From: JACJWR01 sp964547485
Lineage (GTDB): Bacteria > Actinomycetota > Actinomycetes > S36-B12 > UBA10799
NCBI GenBank assembly: GCA_964547485.1
Contig: CAZJNU010000143.1
Span: 1-5,695, forward strand
Length of the DNA stretch: 5,695 bases
Reading direction: 5' to 3'
The notes beneath the pieces were generated by a model. It worked only from the letters and a program-made list of their open reading frames with translations. It had not been told where the DNA came from and ran no database searches. Positions 1 to 5,126 of this stretch are shown piece by piece (the stretch's first letter is position 1; every line of letters starts with the position of its first letter). Made by a program: the position numbers and the translations under genes.

Positions 1-201
1 CCTGACGCCTCCACGGTGGACATTGTGACGGGCCACATCGCGCGCCGCTGGCTGGACGACTCCCGCTGCCGGTTGGCTGTGCTGACCATGGGTTCCCGCT
101 TCTCGGTGGGCGATATTCCAGCTGGCATCCACGACGGCATCATCCTGCTCGGAGACCAGGCGGTGCACCCGCGGTCGCTGTTCACCGACGAACCCGCCTG
201 A
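1..201 (+). CDS. C-terminal part of a TPM-fold (DUF5130-like) protein, 5' end outside the window
   Basis: The frame is open from the first base and stops at TGA 199-201, so this is the last 66 residues of a longer protein. A GTG at 16-18 exists but is probably internal. The visible pattern is a strand ending in DIVTG, then a helix with R-R-x-L-D-D, then SRFSVGDIPAGIHDGIILLGDQA. This resembles the end of TPM-fold domains, where a strand is followed by 'L-D-D/L-T-D', 'F-x-x-G-D-x-x-x-G-I' and a final helix. Small actinobacterial proteins of this type (DUF5130) are, as I recall, found beside pepN. Rv2468c holds the equivalent convergent position in M. tuberculosis, but I have not verified its homology. 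Biochemical function is unknown. The gene converges on pepN with a 16-bp gap. The family assignment comes from pattern memory and is moderate; the coding call is good. Confidence 0.6.
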   Translation, partial: PDASTVDIVTGHIARRWLDDSRCRLAVLTMGSRFSVGDIPAGIHDGIILLGDQAVHPRSLFTDEPA

Positions 202-209
202 CCTGAGCC

Positions 210-225
210 GCCGCGTTTCAGCGGC
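210..225. terminator. Possible bidirectional hairpin between convergent genes
   Basis: A perfect 5-bp stem GCCGC/GCGGC (210-214 and 221-225) encloses a 6-nt loop, GTTTCA. It lies across the 16-bp gap and the stop codon of the minus-strand pepN gene. Position between two convergent stop codons fits a shared terminator. There is no T-tract on either side and the stem is short, so this is weak as an intrinsic terminator. GC-rich actinobacterial genomes often lack canonical U-tailed terminators. Confidence 0.3.
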
Positions 226-2779
226 CGTCGAGCTCCATGCAGCGCAGGGCTCGGGCGACGCCGTCGCGGCCCTCTATCAAGGTTCGCCTGGCACCGCCGG
301 GCAGGTCGGGATGGGTCGCCAGGAATGCATCCGTCCGATCGATCGTGGACTGCGCGACCACCATTCCTGGATAGAGACCGGTCATGATCAACTGGCCGAT
401 CTCCGCGGTGCGGTTCGTCGCAATTGTCGGCAGCGTCTCGAAGTAGCGCTCGATGAAGGGCACCACTAGATCTCCCTGATCGGGCTGCATGATGCCGGAG
501 ATCACCGACTCCAACAGGGCGTTCGGTAGATCCTCGTCACAGAGGGCTTCGGTCCAGGCAGCATCCTTGGCGCCGAACTCGGGCCGGGCCGCCGTGGCCG
601 CGCGGGCTCGACGCCGACCGGCGGCGGTGTCGTCGAGTGCGAGTTGCGCCTCGACGACATCCGCGCCCGCGGCGCCCAGGGCGACCAGGCGGGTGACCAA
701 CGCCCACCGCACGTCGGTGTCGACCGCGAGTCCGGCCAAGGTGACGTGCCCGTCCAGCAACGCTCGAAGCAACGCCGCGTCGGCATCAGTCCTTGCGAAC
801 GAAATGAAGCCGCGCAGGTACGCCAGCTGATGGTCGCTGCCCGCAGCGGCCCGGTCAAGGTCGCGGCGAAGGGCCGCCGCCAACAGGTCGGTGTAGGCGA
901 CCCGGTGGGCGGGTGTGGCAAAGAGGTTCACCGCGGCCTGCGCCTGACGCAAGACTTGACCAACCACACCGACGTCCGACTCGGTACCGATGCCGGCGGC
1001 TACCAACTGGACGAAATCGGCGGCAGGCAACTCCGCGTCACGGGTCATATCCCAGGCAGCTCCCCAGATCAGCGCGCGAGACAGCGGGTCGGGAATCGTC
1101 CCGACACTCTGGATGGCGGTCGCCAGCGACCGGGCGTCCAGCCGAATCTTGGCGTAGGTCAGGTCGTCGTCGTTGACCAACAGCAGATCCGGCTGGCGCA
1201 CCCCGATCAGCTCGGAGACCTCGGTCGCAGGCCCGTCGATGTCCAGTTCCAGCACCTCCCGACGAACAAGTTGACCGGCCACGGTGTCGTAGAGTCCCAG
1301 CCGCAACCGATGCTGGCGAAGCGTCGGTGCCACGCCTTCGGGGGAGGATGGCGGCGCCTGCGTGAGCACCACCCGCCGATACCGGCCAGCTGCATCGATC
1401 TCGACATCCGGGCGAATCAGGTTGACGCCGGAGGTACCCAGCCAACTGCGCGCCCAACTGTCCAGATCGCGACCTGAGGCATCCGACAGGGCCGTCAGCA
1501 GATCGTCGAGTTGGGTATTGCCATATGCGTGCCGAGCGAAGTATGTCCGCAGCCCGGCGAGGAAGTTGTCCTCTCCTACCCAGGCGACCAGTTGTCGCAG
1601 CGCGGAGGCTCCCTTGGCGTAGGTGATGCCGTCGAAATTGCGGTAGACCGTGTCGAGGTCGACCATGTCGGCTGCGATCGGATGCGTCGACGGGAGTTGG
1701 TCCTGGCGGTAGGCCCATGCTTTGCGCTGGCTGGAGAAATTGGCCCACGCGGTGGTGAATCGGGTGGCGACGCTGCAGGTGTGGTGCGCCGCCCACTCCG
1801 CGAAGGATTCGTTCAGCCAGAGGTCGTCCCACCAGGTCATCGTGACGAGATCGCCGAACCACATGTGGGCCATCTCGTGCAGGATCGTCTCGGCACGCAT
1901 CTCATAGGCGGCGTCTGTCACCCGAGAGCGGAACAGGTAGTGGTCCTCGTGGAAGGTGACCGCGCCCGGGTTCTCCATCGCGCCGGAGTTGAACTCCGGA
2001 ACAAAGGCCTGGTCATACTTGCCGAACGGGTAGGGGTAGTCGAATGCCTGCTCGTAGTAAGCGAAACCTGCCCTGGTGATGTCGAAGATCTCCTCAGCGT
2101 CGAGGCTGTCGGCGATACTGCGGCGGCACAGTAGCGCCAACGGAATCGACTGAGTTGCGCCGTCGTACACGTCGCGCACGATGTAGTAGTCCCCGGCGAT
2201 GAGCGCGTACAGGTAACTCGCCAGTGGGGCGGTGGGAGTGAACCTCCAGCGGGCGACTCCCTCCCCGGCGGGCTCGGGATCGGGGGTCGGGCGATTGGAG
2301 ACGACCTGCCAATCGGCCGGGGCAGTGACGGTCAGCTGCAGGGGCGCTTTGAGGTCGGGCTGCTCGAATACCGCCATCACCCTTCGACAGTCGGCGACCT
2401 CGAATTGGGTGTAGAGGTAGGTGCCGCCGTCGACCGGGTCGAGGAACCGGTGTAGCCCTTCTCCGGAGGTCATGTAGGCGCAGTCCGCCAGCACGATCAC
2501 TTCGTTGCGAAAGGCCAGGTTGGTGAGCGTGATCCGACTGTCGACGAATACTTCGGTCGGATCGAGCACCGTCCCGTTCAGGGTCACCGAACGCACCGCC
2601 GGCGCGATCAGGTCCAGCCAGGTTGTTGCTCCCGGCTCGGAGCACTCGAAGGTCACAACCGTGCGAGAGCTGAAGGTGGCACCTATCGTGCTCACATCGA
2701 GTTCGACGCCGTAACGGACGTCGTGGACGATGGCCGCTCGGGACTGGGCTTCCGCGCGGGTCAGATTCTCTGCTGGCAT
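218..2779 (-). CDS. pepN: Aminopeptidase N, M1 family zinc metallopeptidase (853 aa)
   Basis: This enzyme removes N-terminal residues from peptides and probably acts in cytosolic peptide turnover; no signal peptide is seen. The catalytic signature is complete. GAMEN (residues 266-270) binds the free N-terminus. HEMAH (301-305) followed 18 residues later by E324 in WLNESFAEW forms the HExxH-x18-E zinc site, with E302 as general base. Y387 in the ITYAKGASALRQL segment matches the transition-state tyrosine. QFEVADCRRV and FEQPDLKAP (about 125-146) are typical of the N-terminal saddle domain. Residues from about 530 to the end match the helical ERAP1-like C-terminal domain. A length of 853 aa is normal for actinobacterial PepN (about 850-870). 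The ATG at 2777-2779 gives MPAENLTRAEAQ, a usual start, although no strong Shine-Dalgarno precedes it. The gene is divergent from the DsbA-fold gene and convergent with the left-end gene. No frameshift or missing catalytic residue was found. Confidence 0.97.
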   Translation of the reverse strand: MPAENLTRAEAQSRAAIVHDVRYGVELDVSTIGATFSSRTVVTFECSEPGATTWLDLIAPAVRSVTLNGTVLDPTEVFVDSRITLTNLAFRNEVIVLADCAYMTSGEGLHRFLDPVDGGTYLYTQFEVADCRRVMAVFEQPDLKAPLQLTVTAPADWQVVSNRPTPDPEPAGEGVARWRFTPTAPLASYLYALIAGDYYIVRDVYDGATQSIPLALLCRRSIADSLDAEEIFDITRAGFAYYEQAFDYPYPFGKYDQAFVPEFNSGAMENPGAVTFHEDHYLFRSRVTDAAYEMRAETILHEMAHMWFGDLVTMTWWDDLWLNESFAEWAAHHTCSVATRFTTAWANFSSQRKAWAYRQDQLPSTHPIAADMVDLDTVYRNFDGITYAKGASALRQLVAWVGEDNFLAGLRTYFARHAYGNTQLDDLLTALSDASGRDLDSWARSWLGTSGVNLIRPDVEIDAAGRYRRVVLTQAPPSSPEGVAPTLRQHRLRLGLYDTVAGQLVRREVLELDIDGPATEVSELIGVRQPDLLLVNDDDLTYAKIRLDARSLATAIQSVGTIPDPLSRALIWGAAWDMTRDAELPAADFVQLVAAGIGTESDVGVVGQVLRQAQAAVNLFATPAHRVAYTDLLAAALRRDLDRAAAGSDHQLAYLRGFISFARTDADAALLRALLDGHVTLAGLAVDTDVRWALVTRLVALGAAGADVVEAQLALDDTAAGRRRARAATAARPEFGAKDAAWTEALCDEDLPNALLESVISGIMQPDQGDLVVPFIERYFETLPTIATNRTAEIGQLIMTGLYPGMVVAQSTIDRTDAFLATHPDLPGGARRTLIEGRDGVARALRCMELDGR

Positions 2780-2802
2780 GGTCGCTATCCAACCACTGCC
2801 AC

Positions 2803-2808
2803 TAGGGT
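2803..2808 (+). promoter_or_regulatory. Candidate -10 element TAGGGT for a leaderless transcript
   Basis: TAGGGT fits the actinobacterial TANNNT -10 pattern. Its last base is followed by exactly 6 nt before the ATG at 2815, so transcription would start at the A of the start codon, the geometry of leaderless mRNAs that are common in actinobacteria. No good -35 hexamer is visible about 17-18 bp upstream. The same purine-rich bases (AGGGTGG at 2804-2810, 4 nt from the ATG) could instead act as a closely spaced Shine-Dalgarno on a longer transcript starting inside pepN. Both readings are inference. Confidence 0.4.
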
Positions 2809-2814
2809 GGGGAT

Positions 2815-3450
2815 ATGAGCGCAGCCCCTCCGGACGCCGTTGACGCAGCTCGCCTTCAGGTCGATTTCTACTTCGATCCGGTCTGTCCCTGGGCGTGGAT
2901 GTCGAGTCGGTGGATGTTGGAGGTCCAGCAAGTGCGCCCGATCGACATCACCTGGCATGTGATGTCGCTGTCAGTGCTGAACGAACATCGGCAGGTCCCC
3001 GAGAAGTTCGTCGAGTTGATGACGCTGGGATGGGGGCCCGTGCGGGTGGTAGTCGCGGCGGAGCAGAGTGCGGGGCCGGAGGTTATCTTGCCGCTGTATA
3101 CGGCGATGGGCGAGCGGATCCACCTGCAGCAGCGACGCCCCGACGCCGAAGTGGTGGCGGAGGCGCTGGCAGAGGTGGGGTTGGATCCAGAGTTGATCTC
3201 GGCGATGACCGACGACTCCTTGGATCCGGCCCTGCGGCTCAGCCATCACGCAGGGATGGATCCGGTGGGGGAGGATGTCGGAACCCCGGTAATCCACGTC
3301 GCCGGCACTGCATTCTTCGGCCCCGTTGTCTCCCCTGCACCCAAGGGCGAGGCCGCGGGTCTGCTCTGGGACGGTGTCCTGCTGTGCGCTCAGACGCCCG
3401 GATTCTTCGAGTTGAAGCGGTCCCGCACCGGTGGCCCCGATTTCAGCTGA
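2815..3450 (+). CDS. DsbA-fold mycothiol-dependent nitroreductase/oxidoreductase, Rv2466c family (211 aa)
   Basis: The product has a thioredoxin-like DsbA fold. It begins with DFYFDPVCPWAWMSSRW (17-33) around nucleophile C24, has a helical insertion at about 60-150, and then SHHAGMDPVGEDVGTPVIHV (143-162) with the cis-proline at P158, followed by AFFGPV and a final FELKRSRT. These segments closely match what I know of M. tuberculosis Rv2466c, a mycothiol-dependent enzyme that protects against oxidative stress and activates nitro-containing prodrugs. The likely role here is mycothiol-linked reduction of disulfides or nitro compounds in the cytosol. The second active-site position is alanine (A27, codon GCG at 2893-2895) rather than the cysteine of a CPWC motif, so this protein would work as a monothiol enzyme. 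Length is normal. The gene is divergent from pepN across 35 bp, as in mycobacteria. In mycobacteria Rv2466c is under SigH control, but I saw no GGAAT/GTT SigH-type promoter here. Confidence 0.92.
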   Translation: MSAAPPDAVDAARLQVDFYFDPVCPWAWMSSRWMLEVQQVRPIDITWHVMSLSVLNEHRQVPEKFVELMTLGWGPVRVVVAAEQSAGPEVILPLYTAMGERIHLQQRRPDAEVVAEALAEVGLDPELISAMTDDSLDPALRLSHHAGMDPVGEDVGTPVIHVAGTAFFGPVVSPAPKGEAAGLLWDGVLLCAQTPGFFELKRSRTGGPDFS

Positions 3451-3460
3451 CAGGTAGAGG

Positions 3461-3492
3461 TTGCGCCGAACTCGCGAGCCGCGAGGTACCGT
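3461..3492 (+). promoter_or_regulatory. Weak candidate promoter for the TM2-domain gene
   Basis: The 95-bp gap between the nitroreductase and TM2 genes contains TTGCGC (3461-3466) and TACCGT (3487-3492), which partly match -35 and -10 patterns. The 20-bp spacing is longer than ideal. An 8-bp palindrome, CTCGCGAG (3471-3478), lies between them and could bind a regulator. The TM2 gene may equally be read through from the upstream gene. Confidence 0.2.
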
Positions 3493-3545
3493 GTATCGAA
3501 GGCTCGCCCGCGACGCAATTGACCCGACGAGATTGAGAGACAGCA

Positions 3546-4043
3546 ATGTCCGACTCTGACGCCCAGCAACCCGCGCCCTCGCCGGATCCCGCCGAGAGCA
3601 CCCCGCCCGCACCCGAGGCGGCCGCACCCCCAGCGCCGCCGCCACCGCCTGCGGCCCCCGAGGCGGCCGCACCCCCAGCGCCGCCTCCGCCACCCCCTCC
3701 GCCAGGCCCCGAGGCGGCCGCACCCGCAGCGGCGCCGCCTGCCTACCCAGAGGCTTACCCACCGGGCTACGCCCCGGGCTACCAACAGCCCTACGGAAAC
3801 CCGGCGAATGCCGATCCGCTGGCCAAGTCGAAGATGGCGGCCGGTCTGCTCGGGATCTTCCTTGGCGGGTTTGGGATCCATCGGTTTTACTTGGGGTTCA
3901 CGATGATCGGGATTCTGCAGATCGTCGTCACGGTGCTGACCTGCGGGATCGGAGCACTGTGGGGCACAGTCGAGGGGATCCTCTACCTCGTGGGTAGCAG
4001 CGGCTTCACTACCGACGCCCAAGGCCGGCCGCTGCGCGACTGA
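3546..4043 (+). CDS. TM2-domain membrane protein with a Pro/Ala-rich N-terminus (165 aa)
   Basis: Residues 94-150 form a TM2 domain. A basic KSK is followed by the first membrane helix (about 97-115), the conserved GIHRFYLGF motif (110-118), and a second hydrophobic stretch (about 120-148) containing TCGIGALWG and EGILYLVG. TM2 proteins are small two-helix membrane proteins; no biochemical role is established for the bacterial members. Residues 1-65 are low-complexity Pro/Ala with three copies of a PEAAAP block, and 66-86 are Tyr/Pro/Gly-rich (AYPEAYPPGYAPGYQQPYG). Such disordered, Pro-rich extensions before TM2 domains are common in actinobacteria and probably reach into the cytoplasm. The ATG follows a weak purine tract (GAGAGA near 3535-3540). 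The gene runs in the same direction as the nitroreductase gene, 95 bp downstream. No functional link between the two is apparent. Confidence 0.93.
   Translation: MSDSDAQQPAPSPDPAESTPPAPEAAAPPAPPPPPAAPEAAAPPAPPPPPPPPGPEAAAPAAAPPAYPEAYPPGYAPGYQQPYGNPANADPLAKSKMAAGLLGIFLGGFGIHRFYLGFTMIGILQIVVTVLTCGIGALWGTVEGILYLVGSSGFTTDAQGRPLRD
3612..3730 (+). repeat. In-frame tandem repeat coding PEAAAP-Pro-rich blocks
   Basis: A 29-bp segment at 3612-3640 recurs without mismatch at 3657-3685, 45 bp on. A diverged third copy begins at 3708, 51 bp further. Both periods are multiples of three, so copy changes would keep the reading frame. The copies encode PEAAAPPAPP (residues 23-32 and 38-47) and PEAAAPAAAPP (55-65). 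Each copy carries GCGGCCGC (3618-3625, 3663-3670, 3714-3721). Confidence 0.85.
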
Positions 4044-4236
4044 CTGCGCTCGGTGTCACCTGCACACTCCACAACCACTGGTTGACGCGTCAAACGGCCC
4101 TTCTCACGGCGTGTCGCCCGGCGTGTCGTGCGTCATGGAGTCCCCACATGACATGAACGCCGCCGCGGCGGGAGTGCGAACGCTGCCGCTGGACGACTGC
4201 GGACCCCTAATGTCGAGCCACTCGGTGACCGACGGG
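4044..4236. other. Convergent intergenic region, no gene seen
   Basis: These 193 bp separate the stop of the TM2 gene (+) from the stop of the minus-strand membrane-protein gene. A terminator is expected here, but no hairpin with a T-tract was found. Short symmetric elements are present: the overlapping palindromes at 4073-4093, CCGCCGCGGCGG at 4160-4171, and TCGGTGACCGA at 4222-4232. A 10-bp direct repeat, CGGCGTGTCG, occurs at 4107-4116 and 4119-4128. Open frames crossing this region lack ribosome binding sites and recognisable domains. Confidence 0.6.
4073..4093. repeat. Two overlapping palindromes, operator-like
   Basis: AACCACTGGTT (4073-4083, symmetric around 4078) overlaps by two bases with the perfect 12-bp palindrome TTGACGCGTCAA (4082-4093). 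Neither has a loop suited to a stable RNA hairpin, so a protein-binding site is more plausible than a terminator. The site lies 30 bp after the TM2 gene and not upstream of any recognised gene, so its role is unknown. Confidence 0.4.
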
Positions 4237-4722
4237 CTAGATCCCGCCCTGGTCTGCCTTGCTCGGAGTCAACTCAGCGACGGGTGCTGCCGGGTCGGCG
4301 ACGGTGAAGGCTGCCGCTGACTCGTCGCCGTTCGCAGACAGCCACCGGATCACGAGCATTGCGTCGCGCTTGCGAACCGTGGTCTCGCCAGCCCCGAAGG
4401 TCGTCTCGGCTGCCGCTGAGGAGATGCGGTTGCGGGCGATGATCAGGCTGCGCGGTGGGTCACCGGCACCGAAAACCACGCCGTGTTCGGTGACAGCGAG
4501 GCTGCCGACCCCTACCAGTGCCGCGCGAGAACTGTCACTGACACCCTCGCAGCGGGCCGGCACAATCAACAGTGGTTCCCGCCCGTGGAGTTCCTCCGCG
4601 ATGACCGCAACGCTGGATTGCACTTGCCGAGCGAGCCGGGGTCGGACCACGAAGAAGGCGTAGACCATCGACGCCACCAGCGCGACGAGGACCACACCAA
4701 GCACCAGCCAGACGATGTTCAC
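4237..4722 (-). CDS. Single-pass membrane-anchored protein of unknown function (161 aa)
   Basis: I do not recognise a named family. The product has one N-terminal membrane helix (residues 3-26, IVWLVLGVVLVALVASMVYA...), then RPRLAR; the positive-inside rule puts the remaining ~130 residues in the cytoplasm. The soluble part has alternating hydrophobic strands, GSLAVTEHGVVFG (73-85) and RSLIIARNRI (91-100), like the 'L-x-V-T-x-x-x-L-x-F ... I-x-x-x-x-I' pattern of PH/GRAM-like domains. That fold is my inference. The GTG at 4720-4722 was chosen because AGGAG (4728-4732) lies 5 nt upstream and the membrane helix starts directly after it. The same frame stays open upstream through the 8-bp repeats to an ATG at 4831-4833 inside moaD, which would add 37 low-complexity residues; this is less likely. 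The gene follows moaA-moaD in the same direction, 82 bp after moaD. Whether it takes part in molybdenum cofactor synthesis is unknown. Confidence 0.8.
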   Translation of the reverse strand: MNIVWLVLGVVLVALVASMVYAFFVVRPRLARQVQSSVAVIAEELHGREPLLIVPARCEGVSDSSRAALVGVGSLAVTEHGVVFGAGDPPRSLIIARNRISSAAAETTFGAGETTVRKRDAMLVIRWLSANGDESAAAFTVADPAAPVAELTPSKADQGGI

Positions 4723-4727
4723 ACGAT

Positions 4728-4732
4728 CTCCT
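4728..4732 (-). promoter_or_regulatory. Shine-Dalgarno AGGAG deciding the GTG start of the membrane protein
   Basis: AGGAG on the minus strand lies 5 nt before the GTG at 4720-4722. It is the clearest ribosome binding site in the window and supports the 161-residue form over the longer open frame that runs through the repeats. Confidence 0.75.
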
Positions 4733-4736
4733 GCCG

Positions 4737-4778
4737 TAGTCGGGTAGTCGGGTAGTCGGGTAGTCGGGTAGTCGGGTA
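4737..4778. repeat. Five perfect tandem copies of an 8-bp unit (TAGTCGGG), a G-quadruplex motif
   Basis: TAGTCGGG occurs five times in succession at 4737-4776, followed by a further TA; degenerate traces continue to about 4792. On the + strand this gives five GGG runs (4742-4744, 4750-4752, 4758-4760, 4766-4768, 4774-4776), each separated by 5 nt, which meets the usual G3-N1-7 quadruplex pattern. The + strand is the template strand for the moa-side genes; their RNA would carry the C-rich version. The array sits between the moaD stop and the ribosome binding site of the membrane-protein gene, 4 nt from that site. The 8-bp period is not a multiple of three. Confidence 0.95.
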
Positions 4779-4804
4779 TTTCGGAAGTCGAGGACGAAGC
4801 GGAG

Positions 4805-5125
4805 TCAACCGCCCGCGAATGGCGGCAGCACATGCAGAACTGTGCCCGCGGTCAGTATCGGTGTTCCTGAAATCCGCTGGCCATCCGCCAGCAGTGAGCA
4901 GACTGGCAGCACCCGCGCTAGGGCCGGGGGACTCGCCGCGAGCAGGGCACCAAGAACTTCATCCACCGACCCGGCCGGCAACTCGATTTCGCGGAATCCC
5001 GCGGCGTCCCTCGCGGCGGCGAACAGCGTCACTGTGACCGTATCGCCCGGGTACGGTGCGGGGTTGGCTTCGTTCGGCAACGGGAGTTCCGCCTCCTCTC
5101 GGACCGGCTCCCCGAGCTCAGTCAC
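4805..5125 (-). CDS. moaD: Molybdopterin synthase sulfur carrier subunit MoaD (up to 106 aa)
   Basis: MoaD is a ubiquitin-like sulfur carrier. Its C-terminal glycine is adenylated and thiocarboxylated by a MoeB-type enzyme, then gives sulfur to cyclic pyranopterin monophosphate within the MoaD-MoaE molybdopterin synthase. The sequence shows the beta-grasp start VTVTLFAAARDAAG (about 28-41), a helix SVDEVLGALLAASP, CSLLADGQRI, and the diagnostic end TVLHVLPPFAGG with the terminal Gly-Gly. The GTG at 5123-5125 begins one base after the moaA stop, typical of translational coupling. It gives an acidic, Pro-rich N-terminal extension of about 27 residues before the first strand; E. coli MoaD has 81 residues. 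An internal GTG at 5030-5032 would give 75 residues but has no obvious ribosome binding site. No moaE is visible in the window. Confidence 0.93.
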   Translation of the reverse strand: MTELGEPVREEAELPLPNEANPAPYPGDTVTVTLFAAARDAAGFREIELPAGSVDEVLGALLAASPPALARVLPVCSLLADGQRISGTPILTAGTVLHVLPPFAGG

Positions 5126-5126
5126 G

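Noticed and set aside
644..1477. Long open frame (277 codons) on the + strand opposite pepN
   Set aside because: It lies wholly antisense to an intact M1 aminopeptidase, has no recognisable domain, and is the usual by-product of high GC codon bias. The other long frames at 489-830, 1038-1862, 1511-2134 and 2094-2792 are rejected for the same reason.
3519..3524. TTGACC as a -35 element for the TM2 gene
   Set aside because: A -10 at normal spacing would fall at or after the start codon at 3546.
3390..4022. Arg/Gly-rich open frame on the minus strand across the TM2 gene
   Set aside because: Its composition is the reverse complement of the Pro/Ala-rich repeat, and the + strand encodes a clear TM2 domain. 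The overlapping minus-strand frame at 2971-3762 is rejected likewise.
4160..4171. CCGCCGCGGCGG palindrome as an intrinsic terminator
   Set aside because: Once folded with a minimal loop, only four base pairs remain, and no T-run follows on either strand.
4111..4320. Small 69-codon + strand gene in the convergent gap
   Set aside because: No ribosome binding site and no recognisable motif; its last third is antisense to the membrane-protein gene. Nothing supports it beyond being open.
4737..4778. The 8-bp array as a CRISPR array or telomere-type sequence
   Set aside because: The copies are directly adjacent with no spacers, far too short for CRISPR repeats, and the array sits inside an ordinary gene cluster rather than at a replicon end.
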